Source: Vibrio sinus (GTDB taxonomy: Bacteria; Pseudomonadota; Gammaproteobacteria; Enterobacterales; Vibrionaceae). From it: 64,000 nt of DNA. Below, in pieces: positions 18,080 through 28,500 of the stretch. The notes under the pieces are model-generated. The model searched no databases, had not been told where the DNA came from, and saw only the letters and a program-made list of their open reading frames with translations. The DNA lies in assembly GCF_023634645.1 (NCBI RefSeq), contig NZ_JAMKMR010000001.1, positions 62,001 through 126,000 of the forward strand. The letters are read 5' to 3'. Positions within the stretch are counted from its first letter, which is position 1. Each line of letters begins with the position of its first letter. A program made the position numbers and the translations under genes.

Positions 18080-19096
18080 TTAAACTCGAACCAATTGTTT
18101 GCCAAAGTGCCTGCCACAGAGCATGTCAATGAAGGCTTGAGGCGCATTTTCTAGCCCTTCTGTTATCGACTCTTTGTACTTGAGCTGCCCACTTTCTACA
18201 GCCTCTAATAACCAACTTATCGAGCTGGGGTATTCGTTGACCCACTCCGTTACCAAAAAGAAACGATGCTCAGGAGTATTGGGCAATGCGGCATAAAATC
18301 GTGGTAGCTTGAATGCATCGACATTTTTCCCTTTGTTATATAGTGCCGCGCCACCACAAATTGGCACTCGAGCACCGTCATTTAGATGTCGCGCGACAAT
18401 GGAAGACACTCGGCCTCCAACATTTTCAAAATAAACATCAACGCCGCGTGGGCACGATTCAGCAAATGCATCAGCAAAGAACGCTTCTTTATAATTTACG
18501 CATGCATCGAAGCCTAATTCCTCGACAACATATCGGCATTTCTCTTTACTCCCTGCGATTCCAACTACATGGCAGCCAGCCAGTTTACCCAGTTGCCCAG
18601 CAATGGAGCCAACTGCGCCTGAAGCCGCCGACACTACCAGGGTTTCTCCAGCAACTGGCCTACCAATTTTATTCAGCCCAAAATACGCCGCTCGACCCGG
18701 CGTACCGACTGCACTTAAAAACACGGATTCAGGAAGGTGGGTATCGGGTAAACGATAGGTAAGAAAATGGCGGTCACTGCAAACACAATATTTCTGCCAA
18801 CCTGAAAAAGTAAACACAATATCATCAACTTGATAGAGTGAACTTTTTGACTCAATAACTCGACCCACCGTCTCTCCTTGAATCACACCACCGAGAGGAA
18901 TTGGCTCGACGTGCTCGATGTTTTTATTTAGTCTGGGGCGAGTGTATGGGTCCAAAGATAGCCAAATATTCTCGATTAAAAACTCCCCCTCTTTAAGTGG
19001 CTCAAGAGTTCGATTTTCCAAGCGAAAGTTTTCTACTTGGGCTTCACCGTCGGGATGAGAATGTAATATCACTGATGGATTAACTCGTTGATTCAT
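18080..19096 (-). CDS. Zinc-independent NADPH-dependent reductase (CurA/PTGR-like MDR)
   Basis: The protein is a medium-chain reductase of the curcumin reductase/leukotriene B4 dehydrogenase group. The cofactor loop is VSAASGAVGSIAGQLGK near residues 155-170, followed by GIAGSKEKC and the family mark YFENVGG. No zinc-binding cysteines are present. Family members reduce alpha,beta-unsaturated carbonyls. The start beginning MNQRVNP is preferred; an ATG four codons upstream is possible. It lies in the NRPS-PKS operon between exporter genes. It could act on the product or a bound intermediate as a trans enoyl reductase, or protect the host. Neither can be shown here. Confidence 0.82.
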   Translation of the reverse strand: MNQRVNPSVILHSHPDGEAQVENFRLENRTLEPLKEGEFLIENIWLSLDPYTRPRLNKNIEHVEPIPLGGVIQGETVGRVIESKSSLYQVDDIVFTFSGWQKYCVCSDRHFLTYRLPDTHLPESVFLSAVGTPGRAAYFGLNKIGRPVAGETLVVSAASGAVGSIAGQLGKLAGCHVVGIAGSKEKCRYVVEELGFDACVNYKEAFFADAFAESCPRGVDVYFENVGGRVSSIVARHLNDGARVPICGGAALYNKGKNVDAFKLPRFYAALPNTPEHRFFLVTEWVNEYPSSISWLLEAVESGQLKYKESITEGLENAPQAFIDMLCGRHFGKQLVRV

Positions 19097-19121
19097 AACG
19101 GACCTCACTTAGTGTTGAGTT

Positions 19122-19748
19122 TTATGGAGCGTGCTGCTTATTCACATCAGACCACCGATAGCTGGGCCAATATATGCTAAAAGCAATCATGACAAGCGTC
19201 AGCGGCCATGCACCAATGAAAACAAAGTAGTCAACAAAATTTGGCATGTCTTTAGCGAATAGAATCACCGCAAGTCCCTTCACCGCATAAGCCAAAATCC
19301 AGCCTAACGACACTTCCTGCCAAACTTTTATATATTTTTTCGTACCATACACAGGGAGCTGGAATAACTTAGGCCGCGCATTCTCCGCCAGTGTTCGCAC
19401 AACAGGCTTACCAATGAGTGAGTAAAAACCAAACACCACAATGACAGACAGGGAGCCTGCCAGAGATAAAAAGACACTTTCTGAATGAATGCCAAACAAG
19501 GTATAACCGTGGAGGTACAGATAGTGAATGCCTCCGGAAACTAATATCAATGCGATAATCGACAGTGAGCCCGACTTTTTACTAAACAGTTCAACAATGG
19601 CTGAATAAAAAGCCGTAACCAATAAGGCCGCGCCCACCCCTGACATCCAAAACATGATGTTATAAAGAAGGATCGGAATAATGATGGTCAACCTTGCTTC
19701 GGGTGACATCAGATAACTCCAGACACCGATTGATTTCTTGTCATTCAT
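19122..19748 (-). CDS. Multi-pass membrane protein, VC0807-like
   Basis: The 208-residue product has about six hydrophobic segments (LTIIIPILLYNIMFW, GVGAALLVTAFYSAIVEL, LSIIALILVSGGIHYLYL, SVFLSLAGSLSVIVVFGFY, and two near the C-terminus). It has the general character of VC0807/septation-protein-A-like membrane proteins, a group without a clear function. The assignment is weak. It overlaps the preceding EmrB-like gene by eight bases and so is co-translated with the exporter. An accessory role in export or self-resistance is a reasonable but untested guess. Confidence 0.6.
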   Translation of the reverse strand: MNDKKSIGVWSYLMSPEARLTIIIPILLYNIMFWMSGVGAALLVTAFYSAIVELFSKKSGSLSIIALILVSGGIHYLYLHGYTLFGIHSESVFLSLAGSLSVIVVFGFYSLIGKPVVRTLAENARPKLFQLPVYGTKKYIKVWQEVSLGWILAYAVKGLAVILFAKDMPNFVDYFVFIGAWPLTLVMIAFSIYWPSYRWSDVNKQHAP

Positions 19749-21333
19749 CTTGCGACTCCTTTTTTGAATAAGGCCAAAAATCTTTGTTTATGCACAGAAC
19801 CACCACCGCGGTGATTAGCATCATGACTCCCATGACTAAAAACAGATCGTTAAAGGCCATGATCTCTGCCTGGGTAGTAATTCGAGCCCCTAGAACAGAC
19901 ATCGCCATCGTGTTGACATCCGTACTACTGGCTGGTTGACCTTGATTAATAAGTAAGTTCTTAACTTGATCTAAGTAGTGATAAAACTCCTGGCTACCAG
20001 AGACCAAGGTTGTTTTGAGCATATCAACGTGAAAATAAATCCTAGTAGTAAAGTAAGTGGTGAGAATGGCAGTGCCCATCGAGCCACCGATACTACGAAA
20101 CACGTTAATCAGTACAGCAGAAGAAGCAGCGTCCTCTGACTTCACTCGCTGCGTGGCAAGCACAGATAAGGGCACCATGATAAAAGGTTGCCCTAAAGCG
20201 CGAACCACCATAGACGCAATCATTTGTGGTCCAGCGTAGTTCAAGCTCATATGGCTATCCATAAAAGCGCTGATGGCCAAACCGATAAAGCCAAAGATAA
20301 TCAGATATTTTGTATTAAACCTCCGAATAAGTGCTGGAATGAATGGAAGCACAAGAAGCTGAGGCAACCCTAGCCAAAGCAGCACGCTACCAATTTGTAT
20401 CGCCGTGTAGTCATGCACCATGGTGAGGTAATACGGCACCATAAATAAAGTGCCATAAATGGATGCGCCCAACACGGCGTAAATCACCAAACCAAACGAG
20501 TATTGGTAATCCTTAAACAACTTCATATTGATAAGCGGATTTTTGCATGTCAGTTGATCATAGAGAAAAACCACAAAGCTAATCACTGAAATCACGGTTA
20601 AAACACAAATCAAGGTCGACTGAAACCAGTATTTGTCTTGCCCTTTTTCCAAAATGACTTCTAAACACCCTAGAAATAAAGTGACTGATGCCACTCCCAG
20701 GAAGTCACCTTTACGCAGTATTTTCCAGTCAATCGAAGGATGCTTTATCGATCGATAAATCAGTATCCATGCAATAACTGAAGGAAGAACGTTGATATAA
20801 AATATCGCATGCCAAGAAAAATGTTCCGTCAGCCACCCGCCTAGAGCAGGCCCAATTGCGGGGGCAAACGTTGCAATAATACTAAATAGCGACATCCCCA
20901 TTGGACGTTTTTCATCTGGTAGTATTTCGATGATTAACCGAAACGAGATCGGTATCAACGCGCCACCACTAAACCCCTGTAGCGCACGAAATACAATCAT
21001 AGAATTGAGATTCCATGCGAGTGAGCAAAGTAGTGATGCGCCGACAAAGCCGCTAATACACCATAGCGCGTAGCGGCCTGTTCCTAAGCCTTTTGACAAC
21101 CAGCCACACAGTGGAATGGCAACAATTTCTGCAGTGAAGTACGAGGTTAATAACCAAGAGCTTTGATCCAATGACGCCGATAATGCGCCTTGAATCACTT
21201 TCATCGATGACACCGTGATTTGGATATCAAGGATAGCCATAAAGCCACCAATCAACCCGCCAATGATGGCGCACCACTCTTTTTTTGAGACAGTATTGGT
21301 CTCTTGGCTATTGGCAATCGCTACCTCACTCAC
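19741..21333 (-). CDS. EmrB-type DHA2 MFS exporter (14 TM)
   Basis: The 530 residues fit the 14-helix DHA2 drug:H+ antiporter family. Visible marks are FMAILDIQITVSSM in helix 1 (motif D1), LSKGLGTGRYALW (motif A region) and APAIGPALGGWLTE (motif C). The gene starts at a GTG overlapping the NRPS stop codon by four bases, so it is translationally coupled to the biosynthetic gene. With the EmrA-like adaptor encoded downstream it probably exports the peptide-polyketide and gives self-resistance. The EmrB gene precedes the EmrA gene, the reverse of the usual emrAB order. Confidence 0.92.
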   Translation of the reverse strand: MSEVAIANSQETNTVSKKEWCAIIGGLIGGFMAILDIQITVSSMKVIQGALSASLDQSSWLLTSYFTAEIVAIPLCGWLSKGLGTGRYALWCISGFVGASLLCSLAWNLNSMIVFRALQGFSGGALIPISFRLIIEILPDEKRPMGMSLFSIIATFAPAIGPALGGWLTEHFSWHAIFYINVLPSVIAWILIYRSIKHPSIDWKILRKGDFLGVASVTLFLGCLEVILEKGQDKYWFQSTLICVLTVISVISFVVFLYDQLTCKNPLINMKLFKDYQYSFGLVIYAVLGASIYGTLFMVPYYLTMVHDYTAIQIGSVLLWLGLPQLLVLPFIPALIRRFNTKYLIIFGFIGLAISAFMDSHMSLNYAGPQMIASMVVRALGQPFIMVPLSVLATQRVKSEDAASSAVLINVFRSIGGSMGTAILTTYFTTRIYFHVDMLKTTLVSGSQEFYHYLDQVKNLLINQGQPASSTDVNTMAMSVLGARITTQAEIMAFNDLFLVMGVMMLITAVVVLCINKDFWPYSKKESQDE

Positions 21334-24300
21334 AATAACGCCTCCTTAATCTTCAAAGCAACATGAGCGATATTTGGAGGGTTCATCATAGAGATATGAT
21401 CGCCTTGCGCTGGAATCACGGTAACGGGTTTTTCAGTGTAACTCTGCCACCCTAGCCCTGGCGTAATCAACTTCACACGTCCTGGTAGAGTGTCTTTCGC
21501 CTCGGCAACAATTATTGCTCCTTTGTATGACCGGCCTTGATACTCATCCGTGGCTTTCATATGAGCTTGTAATTGCGCCAAGAAGGACTGAAAGTCGTGT
21601 AGTGTGATATTGTCAGGGACAAGTTGAGCAGCTTGGAAGCTAGTTAAAAAGAGCTTTGAGCGATCATGTTCAGATAGCTCCGCTAACGCAGTGCTTGTAA
21701 TGCCGAAAGACACCCCAGTAAACAGCTCTACTTTGTGTGCAAAATACGCCAATCGCTCATATTCTGACATCTCGGCACTACCATCGATATCCACATTGGG
21801 TGCAGGTTGATCAAACACCACGACCGTCGGTGTGAATCCACTTAGCTGGCTGATTTGGTAGGCCATTTCATACGCCAGCGTACCGCCCAATGACCAACCT
21901 GCGAGGATCAAACCAGGCCGACGAGCAATATCGCCTATCTGGTCGACATAATGCCGTGCCAACGTAGGAATGGAGTGGTGATAGTCATCAATATGTTGGT
22001 AATCAGCTACCTGCACACCAAAAATTGGCCAATGATCACCAAGCTCCTTAACTAGATTTTGGTAACACAAAACGTTGCCGCCTGCGGGATGAATCAACAC
22101 GATGGTGTTGTCTTGCGACTGTCCTTCATTTAGCGTTACTAACGAAGAATTATTGAACTGTTCAGGTGTATGATTTTGCTGTTCTATCGCGTTTGCTAAT
22201 TGCCTAACACTGCTGTTTTCCAACAAAGTCCCTAGCGTTAAGTTTGAATTCAACGCCTTATTAAGCTTTATGATTAACTTTAGAGCGCTGATAGAGCTTC
22301 CCCCTAGCGCTAAGAAACCTTTATCAAGATCTAAAGTATCTACTCTCAAGATTTGCTTATACAGCGTACTGATTTGATCAATAAGCTCAGAGTCCGTCGA
22401 TAAGCTAGCAAAATACACATCATCATGCTCTGCATCTTCAACATTGTTCATTTTTTTGGCTACTGGAAGGGCACGATAATTTACTTTGCCACTTGCATTC
22501 ATTGGCAACGCATCTAGCCACACCCAAGCTTCGGGTTGCATGTAACTAGGTAGATTACGAATAAGATCCGCTTTTAGCTGTTCTTTTACTTCCGATCCTG
22601 TGTGATGGTCACGGTTTAACACAACATAAGCAACCAACCTCGCCTCTTCTTCACCAGGTGACTGTTGCACCACAGCGACCTGTCTTACATAGTTAAGTTG
22701 CTGTATGCCATGTTCAACCCCTGCAAGCTCGACGCGATAACCTCGGATTTTGCATTGACGGTCAAGCCTGCCCAAATATTCCAAATTACCATCGGCCAAC
22801 AACCTACCTTTATCCCCTGTCCTGTACAACCGCTCCCCCTTGATATATGGATGGGCGATAAAGCGTTTTTGCGTCTCCTCGGTTAACCCCAAATAACCTA
22901 TTGCAAGCTGGTCACCACCTACACATATCTCCCCTGCCATATTTGGAGCGACCAGTGCTCCTTGCTCATCCAAGATCAATACATGGCTGCTGCTTAACGG
23001 TTTACCTATAGGCGCATATTTAAGATTTATCTTTGCCCAGTCACTCGGCAGCGAATAGGTCGTCACGCCAACCGTGCATTCGGTTGGTCCGTAGTGATTG
23101 ATGATATCGCATCTAGGATTGAGGGCTCGTACCCGCTTAACCAAAGATATCGGTAACCGCTCACCACCAAGCACCAGCAATTTCTTCGGCAAATACGAAC
23201 TCGCGCAATCCGATGTGAGTAAAGCGCTTAGATGTGTTGGGGTAATTTTCATGCAATCAAGTGGGTACTCCTCAAGGAATTCGGCCAGTTTCTCGGGGCT
23301 TTCTAACTGAGTACGTGTCAGGATGACCAATTCACCTTGGCCGATCAGGCTAGGAAACACCATGGTATGGGCGAGATCGGTGGTCAGTGAAGAAAAGGCA
23401 CCATAGCGGGCAAAAGGGGCTTGCTGCAAAATCGGAGAAATGGAGCGGCAATAGTGACTTATCTGCGCATGACTAACACATACACCCTTGGGTGCCCCAC
23501 TGCTGCCTGAGGTATAAATAATATAGGCGGGTGTTTCTTCCCAGCGGTCATCCAGCTCTAAATTAGTACTCACTGAAAGCATTTCATCAGTGTGAGTCTC
23601 AATCACATCAATGCAGTCGTAGGTAAACTGCAAAGATAAAGACTCTGTCAGCTGGTTAGATTTACCTGCTATCAAAATACATGACGTTTTCGAGTCTTGT
23701 AGAATAAAACGTATTTTTTGCTCAGGTAAGGTCACATCTATCGGTACATAACACGCTCCAGCCTTCATGACAGCAAAAATTGACACAATGGTATGCTCGG
23801 TTTTCTCCATCAATATAGCGACCGATTGCCTTTTTGATACACCTGAAGACTTGATCCGACGCGCAAGACGATTCGCTTTCTCATTAAGGTCCCTGTACGT
23901 CATGCTGCGCTCTTCACAACGAATGGCTATCGCATCAGGGTTATTTAACGCTTGACGTTCGAATTGATGGTGAATCGGAGTGATAGGCTGCGCTGAAGTT
24001 GGCCGACAAGTCTGCAGCAATTTCTGTCTTTCACTGCTAGATAAAAAAGAAATCTCGTTAACCGCCATATTCGGCTGAGAAACAAAGTGTGCAAGTAGGG
24101 TTTGCAAGTCTTTGAGCATTCGCTCTGCCGTCTGGCGTTCAAACAGATCAGTACAATAGTTGAGCGTAAATAAAACACTATCGCCGTCTTCTTCTACCCA
24201 TAAGTTTAGGTCGAGCTTTGAAACGCCGTAGTCGACTTTAATCGGCGAGTAACTAAACAGCGTATTACGGTGCGAGTGTGGGTAAATTTGATACGAAAGG

Positions 24301-25469
24301 ACTGCTTGATACAAGGGATTGGCTCTAGTATCACGAGAGTAATCAATCGAGTCTAAAATAAGATTAAAGGGAATATCTTGGTGTGCGGCCGCACTTTCAC
24401 TTTCTCTTCTTGATTCATCTAAAACATCATGAAGCGAATGCTCTCCTTGAACACAGAAGCGAAGTGGTAGCATGTTCATAAACAACCCCATAACTTCTTG
24501 GGTGTTGTAATCCATTCGGTTAGCAAATGGGACACCAATTATCACGTCCTTTTGGTTGCTGTATTTATGTAGCAATAACTGATAAGCGGCTAAGATGAGA
24601 TGGAAAGTGGTTGCTCCTTGCTGTACCGCGAACGTTTGCAGTTTTTGCCAAAAATGGGAATCCATCAATTGGCTGACGTAGCTTCCAGAAAAGCTTTGGT
24701 ACTCCGGCCTAGGGCGATCAGTCGGTATGTCTAGCACTCCAGCCGCCCCAGTTAATTTTTCTTTCCAATAGTTTAACCCGGTATCAAATCGGCCCTGTTT
24801 GAAAAATTGGCTCTCTTCAAGTGCATAGCTAGTGAATTGACTCACGTTACTATCAAGCTTAGAAAAATACGCCGTCATAAAATGTTTAAAGCACAAACTC
24901 ATGGTCCAGCCATCGGAAATGATGTGATGGAAAGTAAACATAATGGCGTAATCGCCAGAGTCTATTTTAACCATCCGACAATGTGCTAAGGGACCTTTGG
25001 TCAAATCGAAATGCCTTGTGCCCTCTTCTTTAGCAGCGAGCTTAACCCATGCTTCTTTTTCTTGTTCAGGATAATTTGATATATCATCGAACGTTAACGG
25101 GAAGGCGGCATGTTCACCTAAGCATTGGCATGGTTCATCGTCTTTTATCTGGATAGTGGTGCGAAAAATGTCGTGTTGATTGGCTACCGCGGTAAGTGCA
25201 GCTTGAACACGGACAAGTTCAAAATCATGCTTGATACGACATCGCACCGCCAAAGGGTTGGTGTAAGCCACGTTTTGATCAAGTATTTGCTCTATCGTCC
25301 AGACACTTCTCTGAGCGTTGGTCAAAGGGAATACCGTTCGCGCCTTTTTACGGGAGTTTGTGTTCGTCAGATCTGCATGCTGAGCCTTTTTTTGCTTTTG
25401 CTCTCTAACACGCCTTTTAAGTGCTTCAAGCCCCTGAGACTTAAGTATTTCTTTTGTTTTAGCATTCAC
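21330..25469 (-). CDS. NRPS termination module C-A-PCP-TE, predicted aspartate
   Basis: The 1379-residue protein has, in order: a condensation domain (about 45-480, HHIISDG near 181-187), an adenylation domain (about 500-1000, YTSGSSGAPKG and the late Lys in NASGKV), a carrier domain (LGGSSIS, phosphopantetheine Ser near 1059) and a thioesterase (GWSLGG, Ser near 1193; Asp in VVVFDQP; His in QGDH). Binding-pocket residues, aligned by eye to GrsA, read D-L-T-K-V-G-H-V-G plus Lys. That differs by one residue from the published aspartate code DLTKVGHIGK. The start is taken as the GTG before AATGCTAAA, with AAGGG eight bases ahead; a TTG six codons upstream also keeps frame. It releases the chain. 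Confidence 0.93.
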   Translation of the reverse strand: MNAKTKEILKSQGLEALKRRVREQKQKKAQHADLTNTNSRKKARTVFPLTNAQRSVWTIEQILDQNVAYTNPLAVRCRIKHDFELVRVQAALTAVANQHDIFRTTIQIKDDEPCQCLGEHAAFPLTFDDISNYPEQEKEAWVKLAAKEEGTRHFDLTKGPLAHCRMVKIDSGDYAIMFTFHHIISDGWTMSLCFKHFMTAYFSKLDSNVSQFTSYALEESQFFKQGRFDTGLNYWKEKLTGAAGVLDIPTDRPRPEYQSFSGSYVSQLMDSHFWQKLQTFAVQQGATTFHLILAAYQLLLHKYSNQKDVIIGVPFANRMDYNTQEVMGLFMNMLPLRFCVQGEHSLHDVLDESRRESESAAAHQDIPFNLILDSIDYSRDTRANPLYQAVLSYQIYPHSHRNTLFSYSPIKVDYGVSKLDLNLWVEEDGDSVLFTLNYCTDLFERQTAERMLKDLQTLLAHFVSQPNMAVNEISFLSSSERQKLLQTCRPTSAQPITPIHHQFERQALNNPDAIAIRCEERSMTYRDLNEKANRLARRIKSSGVSKRQSVAILMEKTEHTIVSIFAVMKAGACYVPIDVTLPEQKIRFILQDSKTSCILIAGKSNQLTESLSLQFTYDCIDVIETHTDEMLSVSTNLELDDRWEETPAYIIYTSGSSGAPKGVCVSHAQISHYCRSISPILQQAPFARYGAFSSLTTDLAHTMVFPSLIGQGELVILTRTQLESPEKLAEFLEEYPLDCMKITPTHLSALLTSDCASSYLPKKLLVLGGERLPISLVKRVRALNPRCDIINHYGPTECTVGVTTYSLPSDWAKINLKYAPIGKPLSSSHVLILDEQGALVAPNMAGEICVGGDQLAIGYLGLTEETQKRFIAHPYIKGERLYRTGDKGRLLADGNLEYLGRLDRQCKIRGYRVELAGVEHGIQQLNYVRQVAVVQQSPGEEEARLVAYVVLNRDHHTGSEVKEQLKADLIRNLPSYMQPEAWVWLDALPMNASGKVNYRALPVAKKMNNVEDAEHDDVYFASLSTDSELIDQISTLYKQILRVDTLDLDKGFLALGGSSISALKLIIKLNKALNSNLTLGTLLENSSVRQLANAIEQQNHTPEQFNNSSLVTLNEGQSQDNTIVLIHPAGGNVLCYQNLVKELGDHWPIFGVQVADYQHIDDYHHSIPTLARHYVDQIGDIARRPGLILAGWSLGGTLAYEMAYQISQLSGFTPTVVVFDQPAPNVDIDGSAEMSEYERLAYFAHKVELFTGVSFGITSTALAELSEHDRSKLFLTSFQAAQLVPDNITLHDFQSFLAQLQAHMKATDEYQGRSYKGAIIVAEAKDTLPGRVKLITPGLGWQSYTEKPVTVIPAQGDHISMMNPPNIAHVALKIKEALL

Positions 25470-25534
25470 AACAATGACCCTTATCAAAGGTGAGAGATCT
25501 GGCTGCCCGCTACGACAGCCAATGAATATCGGTT

Positions 25535-25555
25535 CCCCGAACCAGTAGCTCGGGG
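25535..25555 (-). other. GC-rich hairpin between PKS and NRPS genes
   Basis: CCCCGA and TCGGGG pair perfectly around a nine-base loop, starting eight bases beyond the PKS stop codon, in the 93 bases before the termination-module gene. No T-run follows, so it is more likely a transcript-stabilising or attenuating structure than a terminator. Confidence 0.45.
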
Positions 25556-25562
25556 CAGCGTG

Positions 25563-28500
25563 CTATTCGCCTTGCAACACAGACTCAAATGCTTCTAATA
25601 CTAAGCCTGACAAGCCTCTTGTCGTTTGATCTTGGTAGAAAAGGTCAACACGAATATCGACTTCAAACTTGGCAGAAACCTTAGAAACAATTTGAACGGC
25701 GAGTAGAGAATTCCCACCCAACTCAACAAAGTTGTCATCAATACCAATGCCTGAAATACCAAGCACAGATTGCCATATCGAGACAATTTCTTGTTCAACC
25801 TCATTTTCTGGCGCGATATATTCAACAGAAAGCTCTGGCCGACTATGGCCTTGGTCGACATCTTCTTGAATTAATTCTTGTTGCTCCTCCTCGCGCTCAG
25901 GAATGGATTCATAAATAAGCTGTCCAAGATCACTCGTAACCACAACCAGCTGCTCAAACTCCAAGTGAGCAAGCTGACGTTTGAGCGCATCTAACCCTTC
26001 GTAAAAAAGAATATCTTTATCCGACATATCCACCGACACGGATTCACGACTGCGTTGGTCGGTGGCAGACTCTACTTGATTGTCTTCACCTATCTTTAGG
26101 AAACTATAATTTTCAATCACCAGTAAAGGTTCACTTTGTGGAGAAAGGAAAGTTAAATCCAAGACAATGGTATTGTCCCCAGCGTGGTAGGGTTGGCGCA
26201 ATTTGACGTGAACAAAACAATCAGCACAAAGCGGTGAGTAGTACGTGACTTTCCCATAGTTAATTGGAAGGAAGTTATCTAAAGATATCAGCGCAATACA
26301 ACGTATGGACATAGAATCTATCACTGCTGGGTGGTACGGATAGTCAATCGCATCACGTAAAAATTTAGGATCGAGATCTTTTTGTATCAACCACTCTCCA
26401 TCACCCTGCCAGACATGTTTTGGACTGCTCCACCTCTCGCTCAACGATAAGAAAACCTCTCCAGTAATCGTATTGGGGTAGTCTTGGCCAACGTGAAATA
26501 TTGGCAGTTTTTCTCTACAACGTGTGCGTATCTCATTTAAGGTGTTCTCTGGCGCAATCGGGTCAGCATTTTCAGCCACAGAAGAAGGCTGCTCAAGATT
26601 GCCTACTGCATGCTCTTGCCAATCTATTTCAGCAACGCCGCGGCTACGCACACTGAAGCGATATCCCATTCCTTCTTTTTTCACCACTAGTTGAAGTTCT
26701 CTAGACCAACCATTTTGATAGATCACTGGGCTTATCATCAGCAGGTTGCGAATTTCTACCCCTTGATAGACGTTCACGTTGCTGATTAACGTGTCTATCA
26801 TCGACAATATGGTTGTACCGACCATAGTGGGCTGATCGGCCAAGCGATGCTCATTCAATACCCAGTCAGTTCGTACATCAAGATTGACCCGATACACCTC
26901 CTCTGTTCCATGTTGGCTAAGTAACGTGAGTAAGCCATATTCTTCAGAGGCGTCCTCTTTGGCCTTTTTCTTTTCATCTTGCTCTTTATCCCATTGAACG
27001 GCCATGCCGACATCACCCCATTTCCCCCAGTTAATGGAGACAGTGCGACCGGCTCTATTCTGGTTTCGGTAACATGCAAACGCATCGAGGAACGCATTGG
27101 CAGAGACGTAGTCAATTCGCGCTTCATCACCGACGATCGCGCTAATAGAAGAAAACAGCACCATAAACTCTGGTGGATTAGTTTTGGTGATCGCATCAAG
27201 ATTCATGCAACCCAATACCTTAGGTTCAAGAACCTTGGCGCAATCTTGCTCTGTTTTAAATGGAATAATCCCTCCACCAGCCACCCCAGCAGTATGGAAA
27301 ATGCCATCAATCACAGGAAACGGCTGCAATGCGTCAGACATTGCTTCGAAATCACACACATCAACTTGAACTAACTCGATGGTGTTCCCTTTTTGCTCAA
27401 GATTAAGGAGGCTGACCAACTTGACACTCATTGGATCGTCGACCGTATGACTTGCAATCCACTCCTGCCATTCTTCTCGGGGCGGCAGTGCTGAGCGGTA
27501 GGTCAATATCAGCGTCGCATTACACATATCAGAGATATGCCCTGCGACTAGCATTCCTAAGCCGCCAAGCCCACCAGTAATCAGATAGGTTGCTTCATCT
27601 TTGAAATCGACTGGTAAGCCTGGGTCTTGTTGGGAAATACCAACGGCTTGATAGTCTTCTTCCCAACGACTACCCCCTCGATAGGCAATAAGTTGACTGT
27701 CAGTGGCAATTCGGCACTCTTCAATGAGATGACCAGCGGCTTTGGCTACTGTCCACTGTTCTCGGTTTCCAGCAGAAGAAAATGGCCAATCGATGTCCAC
27801 TAGGTGGCATTGGATATCAGGATACTCATGGTAAAACACGCGTGCTGGGCCGATAAGTAATGCGCGCTCAGGAGAGTGGACCGCTTCACCAGCGACACTG
27901 AATATATTGCTGGTCACCAAAACTTGGTGCAGATCATCGAGCAAATTCTGGCTGATCAATGCTTGCTGCATATACAAAGCGCTATAAAACGAATCTAGCG
28001 CACTGTCGCAATTCTCGACCTCTTCAGCATCACGGACAGGTGCGAGATACCACAAGTCAATCATTCTTGTCGGTGATAAGCGCTGGCTTTTTAACGCATT
28101 CAGCATGCTCACATAATCATCGGGGCAAAGTGGATCAATAACGAACCCTTTAGCTTCGTACTCGCTAATGACTTTCTCTTGGTAGTGATTACCTTTAAAC
28201 ACAATCACAACTTGATCGCCATATGCCGTAAGCTGACGTTGTAACTCATCGGCGATACCATATTCGTCGGCAAGCAATACCCAACAGTGCTTATCCTGAT
28301 CTTGCCCTCTTTTATCCATGAAGGTAGCCGGTATTGTTTTTTTCCAAGTCGGCATATAGAACCAATCAAGAATATCGCCCTTTTTACGCTTAAGCGCGGC
28401 CTCCACATTTTGCGTTGAACGGCTATTGTTGGTCGAAGATTTTACTGCGGGTAACTTGAATTCACTGCGCTCAAACGGATAGCCTGGCAGCGGTAAGCGT

